Below are positions 9,646 through 18,479 of a stretch of 64,000 bases of DNA, piece by piece. The translations under genes were made by a program, and so were the position numbers. Every line of letters starts with the position of its first letter. The stretch's first letter is position 1. The DNA lies in the NCBI RefSeq assembly GCF_002162375.1, contig NZ_CP021425.1:6315282-6379281 (forward strand), written 5' to 3'. The DNA comes from Oleiphilus messinensis (GTDB lineage: Bacteria > Pseudomonadota > Gammaproteobacteria > Pseudomonadales > Oleiphilaceae). The notes under the pieces were generated by a model. That model ran no database searches. It was not told the origin of the DNA and worked only from the letters and a program-made list of their open reading frames with translations.

Positions 9646-10422
9646 TTATTTTGGATTCTGAGCGATGAGCACATATTTAAAAGCCGAATATTTCACTCGG
9701 AAAACCCTGTCCAGATAATCAGATATCGATTTTGCTTGCTTTTCACCGATAACCTTCGCAATGAGCGGCATCAAAAATGTGAAGGCACCGAAAAATTTCA
9801 CATCAATCGCTTCAAAATCGTTTTTTAAAGCATTGATGCGTGTAAGGTCAGGTATTCGCTTGATAACATTCAGAGTACGTTTATGCATTCTATAGTTAAG
9901 CCAGCGATTAATTTTATAGATCGGATTGTGATTCAGCGAATCGATGGAAACGAAGACGCCTGAGGGTTTTAACACCCTTTTAATCTCCGCATCGACTAAC
10001 CCGGGATTGCCATAACTCAAACTACCCGCACACACTACCACATCAAACAACTGGTCTTGAAAGGGCAGGGATTCAATATCCGCAACTTGCATACGAATAT
10101 TGCTCAAACCCAAGCGTGCCAATCGCTTCATGAGTAATTTGAGGGAATTTTCAGAAATATCGGTATAGATGACCTGCGCGCCAGTCTCTGCCAATACGAG
10201 TGAGTGCTGGCCTGTTCCAGCACCAAGCTCAAGCACTAATTTATCCCCGGTCACTAGCTTTTTAATGCATTGTTCATAGTAAAGGTAAGGTGATCGCAGA
10301 TATTCGGCAAAAGCAGAGGCACCAAATTGCATTTGATCCTTTGCAACATCATAGTCCTTCAACTGAGACTTTGCTCTCCCATCGTACCTGTCTAGCTCGA
10401 CCTGTTTATCTTGCTCCATCAC
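9646..10422 (-). CDS. Class I SAM-dependent methyltransferase
   Basis: A Rossmann methyltransferase with motif I VLELGAGTGQHSLVLA and a VVCAGSLSYG post-motif typical of Methyltransf_11 enzymes. Length 258 aa, no membrane segment. It overlaps the upstream glycosyltransferase by 17 nt and is followed after 42 nt by the metallophosphoesterase. It is predicted to methylate a sugar or side group of the surface polysaccharide; the site cannot be inferred. Confidence 0.8.
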   Translation of the reverse strand: MMEQDKQVELDRYDGRAKSQLKDYDVAKDQMQFGASAFAEYLRSPYLYYEQCIKKLVTGDKLVLELGAGTGQHSLVLAETGAQVIYTDISENSLKLLMKRLARLGLSNIRMQVADIESLPFQDQLFDVVVCAGSLSYGNPGLVDAEIKRVLKPSGVFVSIDSLNHNPIYKINRWLNYRMHKRTLNVIKRIPDLTRINALKNDFEAIDVKFFGAFTFLMPLIAKVIGEKQAKSISDYLDRVFRVKYSAFKYVLIAQNPK

Positions 10423-11689
10423 TCTGGAATCTCTTCGCTAAATTTTCTATTCGCTTAACCAAAGCACTGTAGACAGTGTCGTATGAAAACCTGTTTTGAT
10501 AAAGCTCAGACGCATTTTCTGCCATGGACTGACGCTTGCCTGTATCCGTAATCAATGCTTCTACACAGTGTTCCAGGGTTTTACCTGGGTGTTCACCGTA
10601 GATAAGCCCGATACTATGCTCTTCAAGTAACTTGGTGACCTCGCCTTTCAAGGGCGTCAAAATGGGCAATCCGTGGTATAGCGAATCAAGCACTTTGTTT
10701 GGAATGCTCCTGACAAAGTTTTCGGTATTGCAATACGGTGCAATTGAAGCCATGGAACGTTCCACCAATGCAGCAATTTGTGCACTATCAACCCAACCCG
10801 GGAACCGAACATTGGGTAAACCTGACATCATTTCTTGCCAGTTTTCAGATGAATCACCATCACCACAAATAACAAATTCACAGGATATGTTATGTTCCAT
10901 AAAATACTGGGCTGCGTTCCGTAATGGCGTCATGTCGAATGCAGGTGAATGGCTACCGACAAAACAAACCCTGTTGACCCCGACACGAATTCCCTGGTTG
11001 TCCCACCAGGACCTGGCATCAATCAACTCTTTATCGCTTATGGCGGCGTCAGAGGCCGTTAAAGGTACAACCTGATCTTCTTGCCTTCTTTCTCTTCCAG
11101 AGAATGCGATTGCCCAATTTAAAAAGTCGTCCGCCATGGAGGTTAATGCTGTCGCGGTACTCATTGTTTTCCTTGCGTAGGAAAAGTAAGGCAGTAACAT
11201 CATGCCAGCCAACGGCCGAACCTTTTGTGGAAATGCTTCCGTAAAAATGTGCGGCCACTGATCTTTAACATCAAGTATACAAGGTATCCCTCGCGCTTCC
11301 AGCCAATGCACCATCACCGATGCAACTTCGATAGGTGGGTAACCTATGAAGGCGACATCGGGCTCCGTATGAGGCTGTTTGAGTAAGCTGCGTAAATTTT
11401 TCGCTAAAACGATATGGTCCCACAAGCGGGAAACGCTTATGTTTTTTTTGTATCCCGGGCTGGGTATCAGCCGAATTTCCAGATTTGGATTGACCTGTAC
11501 AGTAGTAACACCTTGGCAGCGGTGACGCTTTTCCTGATGGAAATACGCCGAGCTCCACAGAATCACTTTATGTCCTTGTGCCACAAGGGAATTAGCCAGG
11601 TTCATCGCTCTCATCGGCCTGTGGGTTCCTGGATCGATGTGAAGCGGCTCTCCGGTTTGAAGTAACCAAACAACTAAAGGTTGCGACAT
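10406..11689 (-). CDS. GT4-type glycosyltransferase
   Basis: A GT-B glycosyltransferase of 427 aa. The N-terminal domain starts WLLQTGEPLHIDPGTHRPMRAMNLA, with the acceptor-side Gly/His features of WbuB-like enzymes. The C-terminal donor domain has FVICGDGDSSENW and a GT4-like E-x7-E region around SIPNKVLDSLYHGLPILTPLKGE. It is predicted to act on the cytoplasmic face of the inner membrane on the lipid-linked repeat unit. Sugar specificity unknown. Confidence 0.8.
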   Translation of the reverse strand: MSQPLVVWLLQTGEPLHIDPGTHRPMRAMNLANSLVAQGHKVILWSSAYFHQEKRHRCQGVTTVQVNPNLEIRLIPSPGYKKNISVSRLWDHIVLAKNLRSLLKQPHTEPDVAFIGYPPIEVASVMVHWLEARGIPCILDVKDQWPHIFTEAFPQKVRPLAGMMLLPYFSYARKTMSTATALTSMADDFLNWAIAFSGRERRQEDQVVPLTASDAAISDKELIDARSWWDNQGIRVGVNRVCFVGSHSPAFDMTPLRNAAQYFMEHNISCEFVICGDGDSSENWQEMMSGLPNVRFPGWVDSAQIAALVERSMASIAPYCNTENFVRSIPNKVLDSLYHGLPILTPLKGEVTKLLEEHSIGLIYGEHPGKTLEHCVEALITDTGKRQSMAENASELYQNRFSYDTVYSALVKRIENLAKRFQSDGAR

Positions 11690-11836
11690 TATTATTAAAT
11701 CTTCAGCGTATTAAATTCATGTGGGCTCCAAAGACCAAAATTCATGAATGATCATGGAGGTTCAGTAACTCAATTGAAAAAAAGCAGGCGCAGATTCGAG
11801 AATCCAGAGTCAGTGCTGACAAAAAAGCAGGCCACG

Positions 11837-11852
11837 TGATCGAAAACGATCA
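11837..11852 (-). terminator. Short hairpin at the 3' end of the 11850-12947 gene
   Basis: TGATCG and CGATCA flank an AAAA loop, giving a perfect 6-bp stem that overlaps the stop codon. A T-run follows on the minus strand about 11 nt later. A weak terminator candidate only, since the U-tract is not adjacent. Confidence 0.25.
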
Positions 11853-12947
11853 GAACTCTTCGTAGAGAGCCGTCAACTTTTTCGATTCAACTCCCCAATT
11901 ATATTTTTTAACCACAGCCTCCTGGCCATTTGTTCCCATGGCACTGGATTTTTCAGGGTGTTCAATTATGGTTCGTATCGCCTGTGCTATTTCATTTGCA
12001 TTTAACGGGTCAACACAGATTCCACAGTCATTCTCTTCTACCACCTGCTTCCACAAGGGAAAATTTGACACGATAATCGGGAGACCTGCGCTCATATATT
12101 CGAACATTTTATTGGGCTGAGCATCTATGTGATTGGGGATTGCGTGGAAAATAACCAAACCCGCTTTTGATTCAGACATCAACTCGGCAACCCCCTTCCG
12201 ATCAATGAAGCCGTAATCGATGACCTGTTTCCAACCAGTATAGGTTTTGACCTCGTTTTTCAGCGCTTCATCGCTGAAAACACCCGCAAATTTCAATTTT
12301 GCATCGGTAAGACCGATGGAATGTACAAGCTCTTTTGCACCTCGATAGGAATCCATACACCCCACATAACAGATTGCGTCTTCTCTCTGTTCCCAAGGCT
12401 TACGGGTCGACAATTCATCCAGAATCGGGTAGTTATTGATGACCAGTGTTTGCCTGTTTATTTTTTTGAATTTTTCCCCGATCGAAGGCGTCGCACAAAC
12501 CACAGCATCGAGTCTGGCGCAGAGCAATGACTCTGTTAAGGCGAACACTTTAGACAGCACGACTCGGGATACAGCGTTTAAGTAGGCCTTGCCTAACAGT
12601 TGTTTTGGTAAATCTTCATGGGCATCGAAAATGACCCTTTTACCTGATAATTTCAATTTCCAAGCGACAAACATCAGCTCGGGATCATGTAGATGATAGA
12701 CGTCTGCATCCAATGCTTTCGCTCTTGTATAAACTTTCCTGACGGTTACCGTCATGCGGTGTATGCGTTTGGTGCCCTTAGCGCCGACATCATAAATCTG
12801 GACATTATTTTTTCGTTCATCACCGTTCCCGTCCGCTACGATCAGACTCGTATCGAAGCCATGCTGTGCCAGAGATGAACACATTTTCAAAAAAATTCGG
12901 GTGTCGTAACGTTGATGCGCTGATGTGAGGTGGGCAATTTTAAGCAT
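11850..12947 (-). CDS. GT4-type glycosyltransferase
   Basis: A 365-aa GT-B enzyme. The N-terminus MLKIAHLTSAHQRYDTRIFLKMC is typical of group 1 glycosyltransferases of O-antigen loci, HLHDPELM marks the acceptor domain, and the donor-binding region near residues 280-300 (PNKMFEYMSAGLPIIVSNFP) carries the E-x7-E motif of GT4. Its start overlaps the end of the sugar amidotransferase gene by 8 nt. The following gap to the next glycosyltransferase (160 nt) contains only short repeats (aaaaagcaggc twice) and the hairpin at 11837. Confidence 0.85.
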   Translation of the reverse strand: MLKIAHLTSAHQRYDTRIFLKMCSSLAQHGFDTSLIVADGNGDERKNNVQIYDVGAKGTKRIHRMTVTVRKVYTRAKALDADVYHLHDPELMFVAWKLKLSGKRVIFDAHEDLPKQLLGKAYLNAVSRVVLSKVFALTESLLCARLDAVVCATPSIGEKFKKINRQTLVINNYPILDELSTRKPWEQREDAICYVGCMDSYRGAKELVHSIGLTDAKLKFAGVFSDEALKNEVKTYTGWKQVIDYGFIDRKGVAELMSESKAGLVIFHAIPNHIDAQPNKMFEYMSAGLPIIVSNFPLWKQVVEENDCGICVDPLNANEIAQAIRTIIEHPEKSSAMGTNGQEAVVKKYNWGVESKKLTALYEEF

Positions 12948-14088
12948 AGGTTTTGATTTTCTTATTGGTCACTTTTTGCAATATGTTTTTTAGCTTTTGC
13001 AACAAAGCATAATGCCGATCCCAATTATCGAACTCCACATATGATCTACCAGGCTCATCGATCAATTGATCAAGTTCAACAACGGATAACTTCAGTTTTT
13101 TGGCAACATATTCCTTATCATTTTTCAATTCAACGGGATCATAAAGTGGCTTTTCCAGTTCTTTTAGTGCGCAATCCCGTGTGATTTCACCGGACAAAAT
13201 AAGGCTGGATAAATGCACTTTCCTTTTGTCGTAATCGAATTTTTTAGGTAGATAATAATTTTGAAAAAACTTGGTAAATCTGGATTCACCGTGTTTTCGT
13301 CCGTACTCTTTGTAGCCAACAGTCCTAACGAGCTCTTCAAGCGCCTCTTTTTTATTATAAGGCATATAATTCAAAGGCCTGATAGTGGTCATTTTCTTGA
13401 TAAAAGGATAGTAAAAGAAATACTGAAAAAACGAGATTGTTTTAAAGGACTGAAGTTTTTTATGGCCAAAGCGCTTATGAATTGCCCGAAGGTTAATAGA
13501 ATCCATTGCCGAGTGATGCCAGGAATGCGGGGCTACCGACTCCGTGGCCATATTTCCACCACTGATAACATAGCGGATTCCATTTTGCACAGCAAAATGA
13601 TACAACGATGAAAATATCGCATGATCCTGCACGACATCTTGATTGGAAACACCGGATTTCAAGTAAGCTACCTGCAAATCGCGCACTTCTTCCCAATCCA
13701 TTACATCGGTGTATAAATCAAAACCACAGTATTTTACGATTTGTTCAATGTTGTGAACTGCCAACTCACTATTCCAGCCGACATCAATGTGCACTACAAG
13801 TGGACGCAACCCCCAATCTTTCATTTTGAGTGCAAGATACGAACTGTCTACCCCACCACTGAGCCCGATAATGCAGTCATACTCCTTGCCTTCTCCTTCC
13901 TTTCGAATTTGCTCCAGTATTTTCCCCAATTTCTGTTTTCCGGTTTCATTGGGGAACCACATGGATTGGCTATCCTTATCAAATATTTGACAATGACTGC
14001 ATTCGCCAACAGAGTTGAACGTTATTTTTTCATCACTCGTATCCATGACACAGCGTGTACAGACGGTTCTGTTCATGACTTTAACCAT
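12940..14088 (-). CDS. N-acetyl sugar amidotransferase (PseA/WbpG-like)
   Basis: Converts an acetamido group of a sugar into an acetamidino group, using ammonia supplied by HisH/HisF-type partners. The ATP-PPi loop GLSGGVDSS lies at residues 75-83. Two CxxC pairs (C10/C13 and C30/C33) form the N-terminal zinc knuckle of the family. The hisF-like gene ends 1 nt before this start, and hisH-like precedes that, reproducing the WbpG/HisH2/HisF2 arrangement of Pseudomonas O-antigen loci. With the legionaminic acid genes nearby, a 5-acetimidoyl legionaminic acid derivative is the most economical prediction. Confidence 0.85.
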   Translation of the reverse strand: MVKVMNRTVCTRCVMDTSDEKITFNSVGECSHCQIFDKDSQSMWFPNETGKQKLGKILEQIRKEGEGKEYDCIIGLSGGVDSSYLALKMKDWGLRPLVVHIDVGWNSELAVHNIEQIVKYCGFDLYTDVMDWEEVRDLQVAYLKSGVSNQDVVQDHAIFSSLYHFAVQNGIRYVISGGNMATESVAPHSWHHSAMDSINLRAIHKRFGHKKLQSFKTISFFQYFFYYPFIKKMTTIRPLNYMPYNKKEALEELVRTVGYKEYGRKHGESRFTKFFQNYYLPKKFDYDKRKVHLSSLILSGEITRDCALKELEKPLYDPVELKNDKEYVAKKLKLSVVELDQLIDEPGRSYVEFDNWDRHYALLQKLKNILQKVTNKKIKTYA

Positions 14089-14089
14089 T

Positions 14090-14848
14090 TTAAAATAAAG
14101 ATTTCAATTCATCATAGCTCGGGTACGTTATGAGCACGGCTTTGTGCTTGCCATGAAAGACAAACATATCACCTGCCGCTACCGCCGACACACCGCCTTC
14201 GGAAACTGCTTTTGACATATCCTCCAGTTTCCCGGCCCCACCTGCAGCGACCACAGGTATATCTACAGACTCGCTAACCGCCTTCAATAAATTTAGATCG
14301 TATCCCTTACCTGTGCCTTCTCGATCAATCGAGCAAAGTAAAATTTCACCTGCACCCAGATCTTGCATTTTCCTCGCGTAATCGAGCGGGTTGATTTTAG
14401 TGCCACGGGTACCATTTTGAACGTAAACCTCAGATCGCCCCAAAAATGAGGTTTTAACGTCTATTGAGGCAACAATACTTTGAGATCCAAACACACGGCT
14501 TGCATTTCGGATCAGATCCGGGTTTGAATATGCCGAAGTATTCAAGATCACTTTTTCGATACCGATTTTAAAGAGCTTTTCGATCTCATCGCAGGATGTA
14601 ATCCCGCCACCATAGCCAAAAGGCATGAATGCTTCATTCGCGATATCAACTAACAACTCGTAGTTAGGCCCCTGTCCACCTGAAGTCGCGCTAATATCCA
14701 GAAAGACCAGCTCATCGACTTCTTTTTCATTGAAAATCTTAACGGCATTGACGGGGTCCCCCACATACTTGTGATGCTTGAATTGGCGGCCTTTCACCAA
14801 GCCACCATCGCGCAACAAAAGGGAAGGTATAACGCGTACTCTCAACAT
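14090..14848 (-). CDS. HisF-like cyclase/ammonia-accepting subunit for sugar amidination
   Basis: A 252-aa (beta-alpha)8 barrel related to imidazole glycerol phosphate synthase subunit HisF, with RVIPSLLLRDGGLVKG near the N-terminus, GYGGGITS and VVAAGGAGKLEDM. The partners are a HisH-like glutaminase and a sugar amidotransferase rather than histidine genes, so it is predicted to channel ammonia to the amidotransferase and not to make histidine. Overlaps hisH by 7 nt. Confidence 0.85.
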   Translation of the reverse strand: MLRVRVIPSLLLRDGGLVKGRQFKHHKYVGDPVNAVKIFNEKEVDELVFLDISATSGGQGPNYELLVDIANEAFMPFGYGGGITSCDEIEKLFKIGIEKVILNTSAYSNPDLIRNASRVFGSQSIVASIDVKTSFLGRSEVYVQNGTRGTKINPLDYARKMQDLGAGEILLCSIDREGTGKGYDLNLLKAVSESVDIPVVAAGGAGKLEDMSKAVSEGGVSAVAAGDMFVFHGKHKAVLITYPSYDELKSLF

Positions 14849-15459
14849 AGGGATAAACTGATAAAATTTTTCAGCAAGTTCATTCCAAATTTATGACTCT
14901 TCTCGGGATGAAACTGAACGCCGAATATATTGTCTTTGTGTATTGCTGACGCAAAGTCATAACCATAAACCGTTGTACCCAGGGTATGCTCTTTATGTTT
15001 TACGACAGCGTGATAGGTATGCACGAAATAAAACCTGGCTTCCTCTTCAAAGCCATTAAACAATCCATCTTCTCTCGCGGGCGAAACAACATTCCAGCCC
15101 ATATGCGGTACTTTCAATTTCTTTTGAGTATGGGTAAAGCTGAATTTTTTAACTTCTCCGGGTATCCAGCCCAGACCCGCTCGTGTGCCCTCGTCACTGC
15201 GCTCAAGGAGCAACTGCATACCGAGACAAATGCCTAAAAATGGCACTTTCTCTTCCAGAACTTTTTGCTCCAATGGCACGATAAATCGCTCAAGTTTCGA
15301 CATTCCATTATCAAAAGCGCCGATTCCGGGCAAGATAATCGCTGTGGCTTCACGAAGAGCCCCCGGATCTGATGTGATCGACGCTTCGGCACCGATTTTC
15401 TTGAGCATATTTAAAATGGATCCGGTATTACCCGTCCCGTAATCTAGAATCAGTATCAA
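14842..15459 (-). CDS. HisH-like glutamine amidotransferase subunit
   Basis: A class I glutaminase of 205 aa that releases ammonia from glutamine. The N-terminal ILDYGTGNTGSILNML is HisH-type, the nucleophilic cysteine is C78 in GICLGMQLL, and the His/Glu of the triad lie in QFHPEKSHKFG near the C-terminus. It is the first gene of the amidination trio, which continues with hisF-like and the sugar amidotransferase. It probably serves polysaccharide modification. Confidence 0.88.
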   Translation of the reverse strand: MILILDYGTGNTGSILNMLKKIGAEASITSDPGALREATAIILPGIGAFDNGMSKLERFIVPLEQKVLEEKVPFLGICLGMQLLLERSDEGTRAGLGWIPGEVKKFSFTHTQKKLKVPHMGWNVVSPAREDGLFNGFEEEARFYFVHTYHAVVKHKEHTLGTTVYGYDFASAIHKDNIFGVQFHPEKSHKFGMNLLKNFISLSLC

Positions 15460-15595
15460 TTTATTCTCGCAATCGATTATAAATAAGATTATTCATTTTT
15501 CTGGTAAGTTCCAGAATCACACTCGTAATCGTGTTACTTTCAAATCCTGACATCAACAGCACGCATTCTGCGATGCGATACCTCAATCACGAATA

Positions 15596-16798
15596 TCAGG
15601 AAACATACTTACTCAAGAGTACTTTTCCTGCCCTTACAATACGAACAAAAACATACATCCAAGACAGGCGATCAGGTAATTGCATTGTTGCAAGATCTTT
15701 ATCGGATGGTTGGAATGAAGAATAGATCGTTTTCAATTTGTTCATTGGTTTAGTTTGCAACCTGAGGCACCAAAGCCAATAACTGAATTGTGCCCTGATA
15801 CCATGGGTCGTGAATTTTTTCGGGGGGCAACTCAGTATATCGGGTAGTATCTTTGCAGACAGTCTACATGCATTTTTCCAAACTTGGTTTCGGGCTTTTA
15901 TTTGATACGGTACGGGGGTTCCAAACACAAGATTTGAGACCCTGAAAGCCACACCAACACAGGGCATGACCCCTAGCTTTTCGGCTTCAGCGACAACAAT
16001 GGACCAATTCAGCTCGTTATTTTTGAGCATGTAATTGATATCGTTCAGCCAATGCAATCTCATCCAGTTATGTCGCGATCCATGCACACACAAATAAATG
16101 AATAACAATTCTTCAGCCAGCAAACGTACTTTAGCACCATATATCGTGTGTTCTTGTGAACCATTCCAGAGATCATCAGGGTCAATCGGCAATGCGGCGA
16201 AATGCGCTAATTGACAATGTAAATCGATCTTCAATTCTTTTTTAACAAAGGTTAACTCTTGAACGGACTGAAATTGTTTTCGTTTTACAAGCTCTCGTGC
16301 CGGGATTTTTGAGTCGAAATTTAAATCAAAGCCTAATTCAAACAATACCTCTGCGACGGCTGGAAAGTCTGCAGGTTTGATCAGTAAGTCAATATCGCTG
16401 GATTGACGTAATCCAACATCACCGTTAAAAAAAAGGTGTGTTGAGGACAATCCCTTGAGCAAAATGAGCGGAATATCACTTGCCGCCAATGCTTTCGAAA
16501 TACTATTTAGTTCTTTGACCTGTCGTAAATTGGCTTGGGCGATCAAACGACGTTCTTTGCCCAGAGTCTCCATAACCCACCCTGGCACTTGCCCACGATG
16601 ATTATTGAGTTCTCTGGCCAGAAGCAAAACCAATCGATGATATCGTGCGGATTCCAGCAGGATTGCCCAATCAACATCCAAAGACAGAAATTCCCTTAAC
16701 TGGGATAGCTGATCCTGATTGAGTTCTAAATCACCACAACACAGGAGTATGATTTTTAATTCTACGGGAACTTCCAGCGGTGATTTAAGAATATCCAT
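15596..16798 (-). CDS. Nucleotidyltransferase-fold protein (NTP_transf_5 family)
   Basis: Around residues 100-145 the protein has ILLKGLSSTHLFFNGDVGLRQSSDIDLLI, the Gly and Asp-x-Asp signature of polymerase-beta-type nucleotidyltransferases, and the overall length (400 aa) matches the NTP_transf_5 proteins often seen in exopolysaccharide clusters. The reaction is unknown for the family. The ATG at 16798 is preferred to an upstream TTG that would add 17 residues, although neither has a good ribosome-binding site. It is the first gene of the leftward block; the gap to hisH (137 nt) shows nothing clear. Confidence 0.6.
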   Translation of the reverse strand: MDILKSPLEVPVELKIILLCCGDLELNQDQLSQLREFLSLDVDWAILLESARYHRLVLLLARELNNHRGQVPGWVMETLGKERRLIAQANLRQVKELNSISKALAASDIPLILLKGLSSTHLFFNGDVGLRQSSDIDLLIKPADFPAVAEVLFELGFDLNFDSKIPARELVKRKQFQSVQELTFVKKELKIDLHCQLAHFAALPIDPDDLWNGSQEHTIYGAKVRLLAEELLFIYLCVHGSRHNWMRLHWLNDINYMLKNNELNWSIVVAEAEKLGVMPCVGVAFRVSNLVFGTPVPYQIKARNQVWKNACRLSAKILPDILSCPPKKFTTHGIRAQFSYWLWCLRLQTKPMNKLKTIYSSFQPSDKDLATMQLPDRLSWMYVFVRIVRAGKVLLSKYVS

Positions 16799-17035
16799 AT
16801 CGCCAACAAATAAATATCTATACTTGAACAAAACAGAACAACGAATCAACCATAAAAAATTAACTCACTGATATAAAATAAGAATCATGTATGCTTTAGA
16901 TTCCCGTGTAAACTCAATCTGTATTATGCAATTTTAGCAACAGAACGCTAACGCACAAACATTTCATCCGTAATCAACGCAATCATAGATCTGGGCTGGC
17001 ATGCCAATATGAGAAATAACCACGATCATCGAGCT

Positions 17036-17070
17036 CCAGTTTCTCACGCTAAAGAGAGCGGGATTACTGG
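17036..17070 (+). promoter_or_regulatory. Imperfect hairpin in the wzy leader
   Basis: CCAGT and ACTGG form the outer stem, with an inner CGCT/AGCG stem around AAAGAG. It lies 31 nt before the polymerase start, in the 252-nt divergent promoter region. No T-run follows directly, so it is a leader structure at most. No JUMPstart/ops element was seen. Confidence 0.3.
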
Positions 17071-17101
17071 TTCTTCTACGAGACGATTTTAAAACTATAC
17101 C

Positions 17102-18391
17102 ATGAAGACACTCTTGTTCTTTGTTCTCTACTTGTTCCCACTCCTGCTACTTTTCAGCTACAGAAGTAAATATGGAGCTCGTGTTCTGAGAGTGAATTGT
17201 TCCAGTATCGTAATGCTCTTTTACATCATCAGTAATCATATTGGCTTGGTTTTTTTATTTTTCGCGGAGCATGGGGTAAAACAACTAAGCTACATCAATA
17301 AAGATACGGTTTTATATTTAGCCGCTTGTAGTTCTGTAGTGGTCTTTATTTATATCGTTATCGACGCACTTTTACTCAAAGTTTCGCCTTACCAACGACT
17401 TGTCGATGTCAAAGCAATCACTGACGAAAGAATAAATTACATCCCTATAATCGGTGTCGGATTAGTAACCGGCGCAATTGCAATGGCAAAGTTTTTGGAC
17501 AATTCGCCTCTGTTGATGCTGCTATCCGGTGATTTTAGTGGCGCCCATTCTGCCCGATTGAGCACATATTCGGATGGCAATCACTTTTGGGGCATCAAAC
17601 CCTCCTACCTGAAAATCATTTTTGAAGTGTTGTTATTCGCAATGACCATTCCTCTCGTTAAATTTGCAGCCAACAAAAAAACAGGTAACTTACTCATTTA
17701 TATACCGCTTTTAATCATCGTTATGCTTGAGTCAATGTCGAATGTATCAAAAGGCGCACTGATTATCCCGTTATTCCAGATCTGGATATTGTATTCGTTG
17801 GTTTCCCATTCATCGCAACTCAACAACAGATTTGTTTTTTGGGCAGTTACTGTAACCGTTATCATAATCTCATCAATATCTGCCTACATCATGCACAAGA
17901 GCGCCATCGATTTTCTTTACCCGATTGAGAGGCTGACTTTGGGCAACCTAATACCGCAATACGTTGTAGTGAATTATTTCAACTTCGATAACATACTCTA
18001 CGGTGCAACAGCACCGCGCTGGATGAGTTTCGGGGCACATACACAAATTCTGTTAGATGTCTTCGCCTGGAAAGAGCTCACCGGATGGTCTGATGGAAGC
18101 TTTTATACAGCACCCTCTTCTTTCGTTGCCCATGGTCACGCAAATCTCCATATATTTGGCGTAATGCTGCTCACTGCTGCAGTGTTTTTCTTTCTCAGGA
18201 TGATTGATTTGTTATTGATTACGGTTAAATCTGAAACCATATACGTTGCACTCATGGTCTATACTTGTTACCACTTTTCCATTTTGGCTGCCGGGGCTTC
18301 AATCGCTTTCATGTTCGATTATTACTATTTTGCTGTAATACTGTTCGCTTTCTTTTTTTATTCCAAGTCATTAACACAAAAAAACGGGTAG
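17102..18391 (+). CDS. Wzy-like O-antigen/oligosaccharide repeat polymerase
   Basis: A 429-aa protein with about ten to twelve hydrophobic segments spread over its whole length, and a longer periplasmic-type loop around residues 290-345 (FDNILYGATAPRWMSFGAH). This topology, plus location in a sugar-nucleotide cluster with a Wzz-like protein, supports a Wzy-type polymerase. Primary sequence conservation in this family is low, so an O-antigen ligase-like role cannot be excluded. No Shine-Dalgarno is evident before the ATG. It starts the rightward block that runs through legB and legC. Confidence 0.7.
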   Translation: MKTLLFFVLYLFPLLLLFSYRSKYGARVLRVNCSSIVMLFYIISNHIGLVFLFFAEHGVKQLSYINKDTVLYLAACSSVVVFIYIVIDALLLKVSPYQRLVDVKAITDERINYIPIIGVGLVTGAIAMAKFLDNSPLLMLLSGDFSGAHSARLSTYSDGNHFWGIKPSYLKIIFEVLLFAMTIPLVKFAANKKTGNLLIYIPLLIIVMLESMSNVSKGALIIPLFQIWILYSLVSHSSQLNNRFVFWAVTVTVIIISSISAYIMHKSAIDFLYPIERLTLGNLIPQYVVVNYFNFDNILYGATAPRWMSFGAHTQILLDVFAWKELTGWSDGSFYTAPSSFVAHGHANLHIFGVMLLTAAVFFFLRMIDLLLITVKSETIYVALMVYTCYHFSILAAGASIAFMFDYYYFAVILFAFFFYSKSLTQKNG

Positions 18392-18479
18392 CGTTTATTT
18401 TTAGCTACTTTTTTGGCAACGAGTGTAGAACGGAAGCAACAACACAAAATTCTGGATCCACTCCTGAGAAGATCATTCG

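Noticed and set aside
11690..11849. Short direct repeats (aaaaagcaggc) between the two glycosyltransferases as a mobile-element footprint
   Set aside because: Only two short copies, no inverted ends and no interrupted gene.
14090..15459. hisF and hisH as part of histidine biosynthesis
   Set aside because: No other his genes are nearby; both are tightly linked to a sugar amidotransferase, which fits the amidination paralogues.
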